Assembly: GCA_027682585.1 (NCBI GenBank)
Contig: JAQCZH010000001.1
Span: 372,001-436,000, forward strand
Source of the DNA: Lachnospiraceae bacterium AF51-6-b8A
GTDB lineage: Bacteria; Bacillota; Clostridia; Lachnospirales; Lachnospiraceae
Direction: 5' to 3'
DNA: 64,000 nt
A program made the position numbers and the translations under genes. How positions within the stretch are numbered: the first letter of the stretch is position 1; the number at the start of each line of letters is the position of its first letter. This document shows positions 1 to 9,792 of this stretch, one piece after another. The notes below the pieces were generated by a model, which saw nothing but the letters and a program-made list of their open reading frames with translations, searched no databases and had not been told where the DNA came from.

Positions 1-1
1 T

Positions 2-163
2 CAGTACGCGCGGGAGAAATTACAGCTGAGAGAACTTCTCGCGCGTGTCCATCCAGACAATCTTCCTTCGCAGAGCCTACTCGGGAAACTGGGTTTTGTC
101 AGGGAAAACAGGAGTTCTTTCGGAGCGGGGGATAAAGCGGATGATTGGCATTTATTCCTTTGA
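2..163 (+). CDS. GNAT-family N-acetyltransferase, C-terminal fragment
   Basis: Only the last 53 codons are in the window; the reading frame is open from base 2 to a TGA at 161-163. The peptide has the C-terminal signature of RimJ/RimL-like GNAT acetyltransferases: a V-x-P-x-N strand, then N-x-x-S-x-x-L-L-x-K-L-G-F, which in this family forms the last part of the acetyl-CoA-binding fold. The substrate cannot be told from this fragment. It lies directly upstream of rel, with the rel promoter overlapping its 3' end. The family call rests on this motif alone. Confidence 0.6.
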   Translation, partial: QYAREKLQLRELLARVHPDNLPSQSLLGKLGFVRENRSSFGAGDKADDWHLFL

Positions 164-174
164 TCTTCTATAAT
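145..174 (+). promoter_or_regulatory. Predicted sigma-A promoter of rel
   Basis: A -35 box TTGGCA (145-150) and a -10 box TATAAT (169-174) are separated by 18 bp. The start codon of rel is at 248, giving a leader of about 65 nt. The -35 lies inside the last codons of the preceding acetyltransferase gene. Confidence 0.5.
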
Positions 175-247
175 AATGAACATCTATCTATAGGGATCTG
201 CGGCGGCGGAGTCCGGCGCAGACTGCTCTTGTGGGAGGAGTCGGTCT

Positions 248-2620
248 ATGGCGGACATGACGCATTTGCAGTCCAGAGAGGAACTGGAACAAATAGAGAA
301 GAAGATCCTGCACACGCAGGCAGCTCGCGTTATCGCCACGGATGACTTTGTGGACCCGGAGGTGATCTATCAGGAGCTTGTGAATCGGATCAACCGATAT
401 CATCCCAATACGGATCTCTCTATGATTGAGAAGGCCTATCGCATCGCTCGTCGGGCCCACAGGGATCAAAAGCGCAAGTCCGGGGAACCGTACATCATCC
501 ACCCCCTGTCTGTGGCTCTGATTCTGGCCGACCTGGAACTGGACAAGGAGACCATTGTTGGTGGTCTTCTGCATGATGTCGTAGAAGATACGGTCATGAG
601 CCTGGACGATATCCGCAGGGAATTCAGCGATGAGATCGCTCTTTTGGTGGATGGAGTCACCAAGCTGGGCCAGCTGTCCTATGATGCGGATAAGGTGGAG
701 ATACAGGCGGAGAATCTCCGGAAAATGTTCCTTGCCATGTCCAAGGATATCCGTGTTCTTCTGATTAAGCTGGCGGATCGTCTGCACAATATGCGCACTT
801 TAAAGTTCATGACGCCCGCCAAGCAGAAGGAGAAGGCCCGCGAGACCATGGAGATCTACGCCCCTCTGGCGCAGCGGCTGGGTATCAGCAAGGTGAAGGT
901 TGAGCTGGATGACCTGGCGCTCAAGTATCTGGAGCCGGAAGCCTACTGTGACCTGCTGGAACAGTTGAATCAGCGTGAAAGCGAGAGAAGCGAGTACATT
1001 CAGTCTCTTGTGGATCTGGTGACCGGGCAGATTGACGCGGCAGGCATTAAGGCCAAGATCTATGGTCGTGCCAAGCATTTGTTCTCCATCTACAAGAAGA
1101 TGGTCAATCAACACAAGACTCTGGATCAGATCTATGATCTCTTTGCGGTTCGGATTATTGTCGATGATCTTAAGGACTGCTATGCCTCTTTGGGGATTAT
1201 TCACGAGCACTATACACCAATCCCCGGCCGCTTTAAGGATTATATTGCCATGCCCAAGCCCAATATGTACCAGTCCCTGCACACGACGGTTATCGGGCCC
1301 AAGGGACAGCCTTTTGAGATCCAGATCCGCACCTGGGAGATGCACCGGATCTCTGAGTACGGTATTGCTGCTCATTGGAAGTACAAGGAGTCCGGAGAGG
1401 GGGCTACGACCAACCAGGAGGAGCAGAAGCTGTCCTGGCTCAGACAGATTCTGGAGTGGCAGCAGGATATGACGGACAACAGGGAATTCGTCTCCCTGAT
1501 CAAGAGTGACTTGAATCTCTTTTCCGATACAGTCTACTGCTTTACGCCGACTGGGGATGTCAAGAATCTGCCTGCCGGATCTACTCCGGTGGACTTCGCC
1601 TATTCCATTCATTCTGCGGTTGGGAACCGGATGGTTGGAGCCAAGGTCAACGGTAAGCTGGTGCCGATTGATTACAGTATCCAAAACGGAGATCGGATTG
1701 AGATCATCACCTCTCAGAATTCCAGAGGACCCAGTCGCGACTGGGTCAAGCTGGTCAAGTCATCACAGGCCAGAAACAAAATCAATCAGTGGTTTCGAGC
1801 CCAGTCCAAGGACGAGGATATCCAGCGGGGCAAGGATCTTCTTGTTGCCTATGCCAGGAATCATGACATTGACTTTAATGCCATTAACCGGCCGGAATAC
1901 CAGCAGAAGGTACTCCGCCGCTTCGGCTTTCATGACTGGAACAATGCGCTGGCTACAGTGGGACATGGCGGACTCAAGGAAGGGCAGGTGATCAACCGGC
2001 TTCTGGAGAATTACCGCAGGGATCATCCAAGAATTCTGACGGATGAAGATATCTTAGCTTCGGTCAAGCCGCAGGCGCCTGCAGACGGAGATCTTCCCGA
2101 GGGGGCTTCCGGCTCGGTTCATGAGCATCCGGAGAACGATCAGACCAGGCATCATAAGAGCGGGATCGTGGTCAGAGGGCTGCACGATATTTCTGTTCGC
2201 TTCTCCAAGTGCTGCAGTCCGGTGCCGGGCGATGAGATCGTGGGATTTATTACCCGGGGACGAGGCATTTCGATCCACCGGACCGACTGCATCAATATTA
2301 TGAATCTGCCGGATATAGAGAAGAACCGACTGATTGAGGCAGAGTGGGAGGACGGCTGGTCCAATCCCAGCGGCAAGCTCTACGATACGGTGATCAAGAT
2401 CTATGCCAATAACCGGGTGGGCATTCTGGTAGATCTGTCCAGGGTATTCTCCGGGGCGGATATCGATATTGAGCAGCTGCATTCCAATACCTCCAAACAG
2501 GGAGTGGCAACCATCACGATTCAGTTCAAGGTTCACGGAAAGGAAGAACTGCGCAATCTGACTGAGAAACTGCGGCAGATTGAGTCGGTTGTGGATATTG
2601 AGCGGACAAGCGGAGGCTGA
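248..2620 (+). CDS. rel: Bifunctional (p)ppGpp synthetase/hydrolase Rel
   Basis: Makes and degrades the stringent-response alarmone (p)ppGpp. At 790 aa it is slightly longer than most Rel proteins. The N-terminal HD hydrolase domain shows IHP (84-86), HD (109-110), ED (113-114) and RLHN (178-181). The synthetase domain carries the RFKD form of the RxKD motif typical of bifunctional Rel/SpoT enzymes rather than the EXDD of E. coli RelA. A TGS domain follows, then a Cys-Cys-containing zinc-finger region (KCC ... RTDC) and a C-terminal ACT domain. Both active sites look intact. The start is fixed by GGAGGAG at 234-240, 7 nt before ATG. The downstream hydrolase starts 10 nt after the stop, so the two are probably cotranscribed. 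Confidence 0.97.
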   Translation: MADMTHLQSREELEQIEKKILHTQAARVIATDDFVDPEVIYQELVNRINRYHPNTDLSMIEKAYRIARRAHRDQKRKSGEPYIIHPLSVALILADLELDKETIVGGLLHDVVEDTVMSLDDIRREFSDEIALLVDGVTKLGQLSYDADKVEIQAENLRKMFLAMSKDIRVLLIKLADRLHNMRTLKFMTPAKQKEKARETMEIYAPLAQRLGISKVKVELDDLALKYLEPEAYCDLLEQLNQRESERSEYIQSLVDLVTGQIDAAGIKAKIYGRAKHLFSIYKKMVNQHKTLDQIYDLFAVRIIVDDLKDCYASLGIIHEHYTPIPGRFKDYIAMPKPNMYQSLHTTVIGPKGQPFEIQIRTWEMHRISEYGIAAHWKYKESGEGATTNQEEQKLSWLRQILEWQQDMTDNREFVSLIKSDLNLFSDTVYCFTPTGDVKNLPAGSTPVDFAYSIHSAVGNRMVGAKVNGKLVPIDYSIQNGDRIEIITSQNSRGPSRDWVKLVKSSQARNKINQWFRAQSKDEDIQRGKDLLVAYARNHDIDFNAINRPEYQQKVLRRFGFHDWNNALATVGHGGLKEGQVINRLLENYRRDHPRILTDEDILASVKPQAPADGDLPEGASGSVHEHPENDQTRHHKSGIVVRGLHDISVRFSKCCSPVPGDEIVGFITRGRGISIHRTDCINIMNLPDIEKNRLIEAEWEDGWSNPSGKLYDTVIKIYANNRVGILVDLSRVFSGADIDIEQLHSNTSKQGVATITIQFKVHGKEELRNLTEKLRQIESVVDIERTSGG

Positions 2621-2630
2621 GGGAAGATAG

Positions 2631-3266
2631 ATGCAAATGCAACGATTTGTCGTCGGGCCGGTGGAAACCAACTGCTATGTGATTCATAAAGAGGGGGTCA
2701 GGGAGGCTCTGATCATTGATCCAGGGGCGGAGGGCAGACAGCTGGCAGAACATCTGAAGGAGGAGGGACTGCATCTGGCTGCCATTCTTTTGACGCATGG
2801 ACATGCGGATCACGCCGGCGGAATAGAGGCTCTTCTTCAGGCTCTTTCCTACCGGGTCCCTGTGATTACCCATGTGGGAGAGCGGAGAACTCTGGCGGAT
2901 CCCACATATAATCTCTCTCCCTGGATTTTGGCCCATGACCAGGTTTTTCACGCGGATATGTTTATGAGTGACGAGGAGGAGCAGGATCTGGCCGGTCTGC
3001 ATTTTCGTCTTCTGGCTACGCCCGGGCACACGGAGGGAGGCTGCTGTTTTTACTTCCCCTATGACAATGTTCTCTTCTCGGGAGACAGTCTCTTTGCGGG
3101 TTCCCTGGGCAGAACAGACTTTCCGGGAGGATCTATGTCCCGTCTGGTCGCCAGCGTCAGGGAGAAACTGATGATTCTGCCGGAGGACACCCGCGTCCTG
3201 CCCGGACACGAGGGAGAGACGACGATTGGGGATGAGAGGGTACATAACCCTTACCTGGTTTCATGA
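2631..3266 (+). CDS. Metallo-beta-lactamase-fold hydrolase (glyoxalase II-like)
   Basis: A 211-residue MBL-fold metal hydrolase. The Zn-binding motif THGHADH is at residues 55-61; further ligands are seen in a PGHT segment, the SGDSLF aspartate segment and the C-terminal PGHE. This matches the compact 200-210 aa YcbL/glyoxalase II-like family that follows rel in many Firmicutes. The physiological substrate of this branch is unsettled; hydroxyacylglutathione-type thioesters are one possibility. It starts 10 nt after the rel stop. Confidence 0.9.
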   Translation: MQMQRFVVGPVETNCYVIHKEGVREALIIDPGAEGRQLAEHLKEEGLHLAAILLTHGHADHAGGIEALLQALSYRVPVITHVGERRTLADPTYNLSPWILAHDQVFHADMFMSDEEEQDLAGLHFRLLATPGHTEGGCCFYFPYDNVLFSGDSLFAGSLGRTDFPGGSMSRLVASVREKLMILPEDTRVLPGHEGETTIGDERVHNPYLVS

Positions 3267-3405
3267 GATCAGTTCCTGGTCTGACCCGATGTGATGGATC
3301 GTATCTGCCGGAAAAATACAGAATTAGATCCGTCCAGGATCCTCTGAGGATATCCGGGGAATTGTGGGGCAGAATTTAGCTGTCATCAGAGTTTGGGGTG
3401 ATTTC

Positions 3406-5400
3406 ATGATCTATGTTCCGTTGAACAGGAGCGGTTTTGAGTACGATATATACAATCTGGTTCGGTCTTTTCTCCCGGGCGTCCGGATTGGCTTTCTCTA
3501 TCCGAAAGAGCTGGCGGCAGGCTTAGAGGGAGGAAAGACAGCGTCAGAGGCATTGGCGGCCTATCAAAGGCAGAGTGAAAGGGCCAAGAAGAACCTGGCC
3601 TATTGGCAGGCGCAGCTTTTGGCCAGGCAATCCCCCGGCAAAGAGCAGAGAAGACGCAATCCGAAGGCAGAACCGACAGGTGAAAGACCGGTATCTTTGC
3701 TGCCGCAAATGAAGAGAATGCATGCCAACCATCACGAGAGGAACCTGGAGGATTTGCAGGAAAAACTATCAAAGGCCCGAGGACAGCTGCAGGAGGCTCT
3801 TGAGGGACAGCCTGCCGCTGTGCTTCTGGTCGAGATTCAAGATGATCGAATTCGCCTTCGCTGGGAGCCTGATGCCGAAGAATCAGAGAATATGATGAGG
3901 GTCTTATCGCTGGCTGATGATCGGGAGCTGCCTTTGATCCCGATTCTGTCCGGCCTTTTGTCAGCAGTTCCGGGGAGAACCTATGAAGAGAGGATTCCTT
4001 CTTTCCAGGAAGGGAGGACAAGCGCATCTCCAGAGGGGCAAGTGGAATCCCCCTTCCTTTTTCAAATGCAGGCATGCCGAGAGTTTGAAAGACCGGAGGA
4101 CATGCCTCGTGCCGGAGAGAGAGAAGTTCTTCACCGCCGTGAACAGAAAAATGCCCTGAAGCGCTTGATTTACCGGGCTCTGTCCAGGAATCTGGGAAAG
4201 GAGCTGCCCTGGGGAACGCTGTCAGGGATTCGCCCGACTAAGATTCTTCTGGGCAAACTTGCGTCCGGAGCTTCTGAGGAGGAGGCCATCCGCTGGATGA
4301 AAGAGGGCTACCTGGTCTCTGACCACAAGCTTGCGACCTGTATAAAGATCGTCGGCAGGGAACGAGAGGTCCTGAACAAGATCCACACAGCAGGGGGAAT
4401 CGGAGGAGCAGGGGATGGGAAGAAGGGATACAGCCTCTATTTGAACATTCCTTTTTGTCCCTCTACCTGCCTCTATTGTTCCTTCACCTCCTATCCGGAG
4501 GGGAAGTATGCCTCTGTCATGGCAGACTATGTGTCAGCTCTGGAGAAGGAGATTGACTATGTGAGGGAGGATTTTCAGGACAAAAAAAAGAGAGTCTTAG
4601 ACAGCATCTACATCGGAGGTGGGACGCCAACTTCTCTGTCCGCGGAACTTTTGGATCGGCTGCTGGGATACATGGAATCCAAGCTGAATTTGGATCAGCT
4701 TAAGGAGTGGACCATTGAGGCGGGAAGGCCGGACTCCATTACAGAGGCTAAGCTGGATGCCATTAAGAAGCATGGGGTGACTCGGATCAGCATCAATCCC
4801 CAGACCATGAAAGATGAAACCTTAAGGCTGATCGGCCGCCATCACACGACGGAACAGATTCGAAAGGCCTACGCTATGGCCCGTGCCAAAGGCTTTGATG
4901 ATATCAATATGGACCTTATCATCGGGCTCCCGGGGGAGAGCAGGGAGGACGTTGAGCGAACCTTACAGGAAATTGCGGCAATGGGGCCTGAGAATCTGAC
5001 GGTCCACTCATTGGCGCTCAAGCGAACTGCCCGTCTGAACCTACGCCGGGAAGAGTATAAGTCTTATGTTATGGAGTCCTCTGATCAGATGATGGAACTG
5101 GCTGCCCTATATGCCGGACAGATGGGATTGTCCCCCTACTATCTCTACCGACAGAAAAATATTGCTGGAAATCAGGAGAATGTGGGTTATGCCCGGGAGG
5201 GCTATGAGTGCATTTACAATATTGCTATTATGGAGGAGCAGCAGGACATTGTGGCCTTAGGCTGTGGGGCTGATTCCAAGAAGATTCTTGAAAACGGGAC
5301 GACCGACCGGTGCGAAAATGTCAAGAACGTCGAGGAATATATTGTCCGGGTAGATCAGATGATTGAGCGCAAGAGAAAGCTCTTCTGTGAGATGGATTGA
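3406..5400 (+). CDS. hemZ: Radical SAM coproporphyrinogen dehydrogenase-like protein HemZ
   Basis: An oxygen-independent coproporphyrinogen III oxidase-like radical SAM protein of the HemZ branch. The 4Fe-4S ligands C351, C355 and C358 form the CxxxCxxC motif, followed by the GGGTPT SAM-binding motif. The first 340 residues are an N-terminal domain typical of HemZ; here a highly charged stretch (about residues 40-240) is poorly conserved in appearance. I chose ATG 3406, which has GGGGTG just upstream and gives the usual HemZ start, over an in-frame GTG at 3364. HemZ is abundant in anaerobes without complete heme synthesis, so the true substrate may not be coproporphyrinogen. It is followed after 15 nt by the nucleoside phosphorylase. 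Confidence 0.87.
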   Translation: MIYVPLNRSGFEYDIYNLVRSFLPGVRIGFLYPKELAAGLEGGKTASEALAAYQRQSERAKKNLAYWQAQLLARQSPGKEQRRRNPKAEPTGERPVSLLPQMKRMHANHHERNLEDLQEKLSKARGQLQEALEGQPAAVLLVEIQDDRIRLRWEPDAEESENMMRVLSLADDRELPLIPILSGLLSAVPGRTYEERIPSFQEGRTSASPEGQVESPFLFQMQACREFERPEDMPRAGEREVLHRREQKNALKRLIYRALSRNLGKELPWGTLSGIRPTKILLGKLASGASEEEAIRWMKEGYLVSDHKLATCIKIVGREREVLNKIHTAGGIGGAGDGKKGYSLYLNIPFCPSTCLYCSFTSYPEGKYASVMADYVSALEKEIDYVREDFQDKKKRVLDSIYIGGGTPTSLSAELLDRLLGYMESKLNLDQLKEWTIEAGRPDSITEAKLDAIKKHGVTRISINPQTMKDETLRLIGRHHTTEQIRKAYAMARAKGFDDINMDLIIGLPGESREDVERTLQEIAAMGPENLTVHSLALKRTARLNLRREEYKSYVMESSDQMMELAALYAGQMGLSPYYLYRQKNIAGNQENVGYAREGYECIYNIAIMEEQQDIVALGCGADSKKILENGTTDRCENVKNVEEYIVRVDQMIERKRKLFCEMD

Positions 5401-5415
5401 CGGGAAGGAGTTATC

Positions 5416-6195
5416 ATGCACTATGCCGAGGATCCGAGCAGGCAGTATCACATAGACGTCGGTGCCAATGATATCGGGAATTATGTCATTTTGCCGGGAG
5501 ACCCAGGCCGCTGTGGGCTGATTGCAGGCTATTTGGAAGATGCAGTCAAAGCAGGACAAAACCGGGAATTCACCACATATACGGGAAGACTGGAGGGGGT
5601 TAGGGTTTCCGTGACCTCCACGGGAATCGGTGGCCCCTCCGCCGCGATCGCTATGGAAGAACTGGTTCAGGCAGGGGCTCATACCTTCATCCGTGTCGGC
5701 ACTTGCGGCGGAATGCAGGAGGAGATTCTGGGCGGAGACCTGATTGTGGCGACGGGAGCTGTCCGTATGGAGGGGTGCAGCAGGGAATATGCCCCCATCG
5801 AGTATCCGGCGGTGGCGAATTTTACACTGCTTAGCGCACTTCGATCTGCTGCAGAGGGACTTGGAATCAAATATCATATGGGGGTAGTCGAGAGCAAGGA
5901 CTCCTTCTACGGACAGCACTCTCCCCAGAAGAGTCCGGTCTCCTATGAACTGCAGAATAAGTGGGAGGCCTGGAATCGGCTTGGGTGTCTGGCAAGCGAG
6001 ATGGAATCGGCCGCTCTGTATACGGTGGCTCAGGCCCTTGGGGTCCGGGTGGCATCCGTCCTTCTCGTGATGGCCAATCAGGAGCGGGAGAGGACAGGAC
6101 TCAGCAATCCTGTGGTTCATGATACAGATCTGGCCGTGCGCTGTGCCATCGAGGCGATGCGGATCGTGATTGCAGAGGACGAAAAGCGTTTATAA
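5416..6195 (+). CDS. udp: Uridine phosphorylase (nucleoside phosphorylase family)
   Basis: Expected to split uridine with phosphate into uracil and ribose-1-phosphate in pyrimidine salvage. The 259-aa length fits the PNP/UDP hexameric family. The sequence shows the phosphate-binding GDPGR near the N-terminus, the RVGTCGG central motif and the ribose-contacting E-M-E-S segment. RBS GGAAGGAG precedes ATG 5416. A strong terminator follows immediately, so this is the last gene of the rel-side run. Exact base preference cannot be read from sequence; another nucleoside phosphorylase specificity remains possible. Confidence 0.85.
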   Translation: MHYAEDPSRQYHIDVGANDIGNYVILPGDPGRCGLIAGYLEDAVKAGQNREFTTYTGRLEGVRVSVTSTGIGGPSAAIAMEELVQAGAHTFIRVGTCGGMQEEILGGDLIVATGAVRMEGCSREYAPIEYPAVANFTLLSALRSAAEGLGIKYHMGVVESKDSFYGQHSPQKSPVSYELQNKWEAWNRLGCLASEMESAALYTVAQALGVRVASVLLVMANQERERTGLSNPVVHDTDLAVRCAIEAMRIVIAEDEKRL

Positions 6196-6236
6196 AGAAG
6201 TCCGACAAACGCCAGTGCCTGCCGGACTTCTTTTCT
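6195..6236. terminator. Bidirectional rho-independent terminator
   Basis: AAGAAGTCCG (6195-6204) pairs with CGGACTTCTT (6223-6232), followed by TTTTCT on the plus strand. The A-rich flank on the other side lets it also serve the convergent EamA gene ending at 6238. Confidence 0.85.
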
Positions 6237-6237
6237 C

Positions 6238-7149
6238 TTATACCTGTTTGGGGCGATATGAGATACAGATCATCATGATTAAGATGAGCACAAGTCCCAG
6301 GGCGTCCCAGATGGTGAAAGGAGTCTGAAAGAAAATGCCCGTGACCACAGCCGCTGTAATGGGCTCAGAGAAGGCGTAGAGACCGGCGAAAACGGGACCG
6401 ATGCGGTCAAGACCTGTCATGTAGAGGGAGAAGGCGGCGATGTTTCCGATCAGGACTACGAAGGCGATGCCAAGATACCCCGTCAGATTGGGCTGATAGG
6501 AGATGCGCCAGGGGCGAAAGACAAGAGCCATGACCAGGCCGCCCCAGAAGAAAGCCCAGGCCTGCATGACAGCGACCGGGTACTTTTTGAGGATGGATCT
6601 GCCGATTAGATTGTAGACGGCGATGCCAACCGCAGAACCAATGCCGGCGGTCAGTGCCAGGGGAGAGATCGTAAGCTCTTTTGGGTTGCCGTGTGTGACG
6701 ATAGAGAGCACACCAAGAAAGGCAAAAAGGATGGCAGCCAGTTCCAGGGCATGAGGCCTGCGCTGAGACAGAAAACAGACGATGATCAGGGTCAGGCCGG
6801 GGGAGAGATCCTGCAGTATGGTACCCATACTGGCTGAAGAGAACTGAATACAGAGGAAGTAGAGGAATTGACAGAGACCAACGCCGGGGATGGCATAGAG
6901 CAGGGCAAGAATGGCATCTCTGCGGTTGGTGAAAGGCTGCCAGGTCTTCTCTGGCCCGTATCGGAACAGGCAGAAGATCAGCATAAGCAGGCCTGCCAGA
7001 AAGAGGCGAATGGGAACCAGCCAGGGAGTCTGCATTCCCTGACAAGTGAAAAGATACTGTCCCATAGAGCCGGAGAGACCCCAGCAGACGCCGGAGGCGA
7101 CAGCACAGACAGAGCCCAGGAATTTTTGGTTGATCTTTGGATTCGTCAT
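6238..7149 (-). CDS. EamA/DMT-family membrane transporter
   Basis: A 303-residue protein of the drug/metabolite transporter superfamily with about ten hydrophobic helices in two EamA repeats; the first repeat opens with the typical A-x-x-C-W-G-x-x-G segment. Members export amino acids, nucleobases or other metabolites; the substrate is not predictable. ATG at 7149 was preferred over an upstream ATG at 7191 because GGAGA lies 7-8 nt before it and the family begins here. Transcribed alone, convergent with udp. Confidence 0.85.
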   Translation of the reverse strand: MTNPKINQKFLGSVCAVASGVCWGLSGSMGQYLFTCQGMQTPWLVPIRLFLAGLLMLIFCLFRYGPEKTWQPFTNRRDAILALLYAIPGVGLCQFLYFLCIQFSSASMGTILQDLSPGLTLIIVCFLSQRRPHALELAAILFAFLGVLSIVTHGNPKELTISPLALTAGIGSAVGIAVYNLIGRSILKKYPVAVMQAWAFFWGGLVMALVFRPWRISYQPNLTGYLGIAFVVLIGNIAAFSLYMTGLDRIGPVFAGLYAFSEPITAAVVTGIFFQTPFTIWDALGLVLILIMMICISYRPKQV

Positions 7150-7619
7150 GGAAACTCTCCGGAGATGAATTTTGTCCTCAGAATACCTCACAAGTTTTCA
7201 TAAATTGTTCGAATAGACCAGAATGCTTTAATCGCCGCTGATTTTCTGTGTTGGTATAGCGAATGACATCTGTGTTCATTTTGAGGGAACGCTTTTCTTT
7301 TTACAACTTGAATCATACAGAGCAGACCTGATCGGTAATCGCGGGATGTCCGATTCCCCGACATTTCTTCACGCATCAGACAGCCAACCGCCAAGAAGAA
7401 GGAAAGGCGGCTCTGATCAGGCGCGAAAACAGGGGAATGAAAAGGGATCTGTCAGCTATGAGAGCGGAGTCCGCCAGGAAGAGAAAGAAGATATACAATC
7501 TCCGGCGACTGTATGGCCTGAGCCGGAATTTGATACATTTTTACCGCTCAAAAGACACACCGGTGTTAGAATGAAAAAATCAATATTCCAATATGATTTC
7601 ACACATCACAGGGCAAGCT
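7150..7619. other. Divergent intergenic region, 470 bp
   Basis: It lies between the divergent EamA and Pip genes. No convincing gene was found; short open frames here lack ribosome binding sites and family features. An extended -10 motif, TG-T-TAGAAT at 7564-7572, is the best promoter candidate for the Pip cluster; its -35 is weak. Confidence 0.4.
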
Positions 7620-9758
7620 ATGATTTTTAAAATATTTCGACATGATCTGAAGGAACTGAGAAGAAGCGTCTTCACCCTTGTGATCGCCTTAGGCGTCTGC
7701 GTCCTCGGCGGTCTCTATGCCTGGGCCAATATCTATTCCAATTGGGATCCCTATGGAAATACCAGGGGAATTAAGATTGCTGTGGTCTCTATGGATCAGG
7801 GGGATACGGATGCCTCTGGCAGGCAGCAGAATCTGGGTTCGGAGATCATCGGCAAACTTTACGGCAATGACAAGATTGACTGGGTTTTTCTGGATTCTGA
7901 GCGGACGGCAAGAGAGGGTGTGGAATCCGGTGACTACTATGGGGCTCTGATTGTCGGGGAGGACTTCAGCAAGAAGATGACCCATGTCTTCACAGAAGGG
8001 GTAGATAAGCCTCAGCTGACCTTCTACCAAAATCAGAAGAAAAATGCTGTCGCCAACAAGATTACAGACACCGTGGTGACGACGATTCAGTCTCAGGTCA
8101 ATGAGAAATTCGTTCAATTGATGGTTGCGCAGGTTTTTACTGATACCAACCATTTTACAGAGGATTTTAAGAAGCAGGGAGGAATTGACGGACTGATTTC
8201 CCGCTTCGAGCAGATTCGAAGCAACATTGCCGGCTACCAGGCGCAGTTGGATATGGCGATCGCCGGAAATGAGGCCGCAGACAAAGCTCTTGATCAGGCG
8301 GGCAAGGCGTCGGGGGATGTCAAGGGGGCTTTGCGTCAGGCGCAGTCAGGACTGGGACAGGCGCAGGAGGCAGCAGGACAGGCGCAGCTGACTCTGGAGG
8401 AATACCAAAAGCGCATGCGCAGTTTGCAGGCGATGGCAGCGTCCAATGCAGGGGATTGGCAGAAGGGTCTGGAGGGATTAAACAGCGGCAGTGATATGGC
8501 CAGTATCCAGAAGGCACTTCAGGCGCACAGGGACAAACTTGATAAAGCGGATGGGCAGCTTCATGCCCTGGCGACGGCATTTCCGGCGAATCTGGCCCCC
8601 AACCTGCATCAGATGGTTGATCGGCTGGATGCAATAAAGGCGAATCTGCAGGAACTGGAATCTAAGAATCAGGCTTCCTGGATTGGGAAAATCGATGCCC
8701 AGTTAAGCCAAAAAGAGCAGGCAGACAAGGCCGAATTCTATCGGCAGCTGGATCAAATCAAGCAGGACAGTCAACAGCTGACGGACCAGCTGACAGGAAC
8801 TCTGCCGGCGGAAGTAGAGGCCTCCCTGAACAGCACAGCCAAGACGATCGGGGATGCCAGAGTCAGCATGAACCAGATGTCCAGTCTCCTGGGAGGGATG
8901 GGGGATGTCTTTGGGGCTCTCTCAGGCACCGTCAATGCGGGCAGTGTCAGCCTGATTCAGACCAGACAGGCTCTGACTCTTCTGGATAACAGACTCTCCG
9001 CTGTCTTAGACGCGGTAAAGGGGGCAAAAGAGAAGGATGCAGTCAAGGCGCTGATCAATACCCTCTCCGGTGATCCGCAGGCTTATGGACGCTTCTTCTC
9101 CAATCCGGTTGAGATTGAATCGACGAAAATATATCCGGTGGAAAATTATGGATCAGCTGTGGCTCCCTTCTATTCTGTCCTGGCGATCTGGGTCATGGGG
9201 CTTCTGCTTGCGGCAGTCATGAAGACGCATCCAAACGCCTTGTACTATCCCGATGCCAGGGCGCATCAGCTCTATCTGGGCCGCTATCTGACATTCGCCT
9301 TTTTGGAGCAGATCTTTGTCATTTTGCTCGTCCTGGGAGATCTCTTTGTGCTCAGAATTCAGTGTCTGCATCCCTTTCTTTTCTGGGCGGTCTGTGCCCT
9401 TATCGGGCTGACCTTCTCACTGCTCATCTATTCTCTGGTCTATGCATTCGGGGATGTGGGAAAAGCGGCAGCGGTGGTTATTGTTGTCCTGCAGATTGCC
9501 GGTTCCTCAGGAACCTACCCTATTGAGGTTCTGCCGGCCTTTTTCCAGAACGCCTATATCTTCTTCCCCTTTCCCTACGCTATTGATGCTCTGCGGGAGT
9601 GTGTGGCCGGGCTCTATGGGATGGATATTCTGCTGTATCTCGGAAAACTTTCCGTCTTTATTCTGGTGGCTCTGGCCATCGGGATCTGGATGCATAAGCC
9701 CACCGCCAAGCTCCTTCACTTTATGGAGACGCGGATGGATGATACGGAGTTAATGTAA
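7620..9758 (+). CDS. YhgE/Pip-domain membrane protein (first copy)
   Basis: A 712-residue protein of the YhgE/phage-infection-protein family. One N-terminal transmembrane helix (about 15-35) is followed by the family segment Y-A-W-x-N-x-x-x-N-W-D-P-Y-G, a roughly 450-residue extracytoplasmic region rich in Gln/Ala heptads (likely coiled coil), and five or six C-terminal membrane helices resembling an ABC-2-type permease. No ATPase partner is nearby. ATG 7620 aligns with the start of the second copy; an in-frame ATG at 7593 is an alternative, and neither has a strong Shine-Dalgarno. Family members have been linked to phage adsorption and to type VII secretion; the role here is unknown. Confidence 0.85.
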   Translation: MIFKIFRHDLKELRRSVFTLVIALGVCVLGGLYAWANIYSNWDPYGNTRGIKIAVVSMDQGDTDASGRQQNLGSEIIGKLYGNDKIDWVFLDSERTAREGVESGDYYGALIVGEDFSKKMTHVFTEGVDKPQLTFYQNQKKNAVANKITDTVVTTIQSQVNEKFVQLMVAQVFTDTNHFTEDFKKQGGIDGLISRFEQIRSNIAGYQAQLDMAIAGNEAADKALDQAGKASGDVKGALRQAQSGLGQAQEAAGQAQLTLEEYQKRMRSLQAMAASNAGDWQKGLEGLNSGSDMASIQKALQAHRDKLDKADGQLHALATAFPANLAPNLHQMVDRLDAIKANLQELESKNQASWIGKIDAQLSQKEQADKAEFYRQLDQIKQDSQQLTDQLTGTLPAEVEASLNSTAKTIGDARVSMNQMSSLLGGMGDVFGALSGTVNAGSVSLIQTRQALTLLDNRLSAVLDAVKGAKEKDAVKALINTLSGDPQAYGRFFSNPVEIESTKIYPVENYGSAVAPFYSVLAIWVMGLLLAAVMKTHPNALYYPDARAHQLYLGRYLTFAFLEQIFVILLVLGDLFVLRIQCLHPFLFWAVCALIGLTFSLLIYSLVYAFGDVGKAAAVVIVVLQIAGSSGTYPIEVLPAFFQNAYIFFPFPYAIDALRECVAGLYGMDILLYLGKLSVFILVALAIGIWMHKPTAKLLHFMETRMDDTELM

Positions 9759-9792
9759 AGACAGCACCGATCTGAAGCGGGGAGAATGGGTC

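Noticed and set aside
2054..2671. 205-codon minus-strand frame opposite the 3' end of rel
   Set aside because: Antisense to the ACT domain of Rel, which is well conserved.
7346..7630. 94-codon open frame before the first Pip gene
   Set aside because: No ribosome binding site, hydrophilic low-complexity translation, and it overlaps the predicted promoter and start of the Pip gene.
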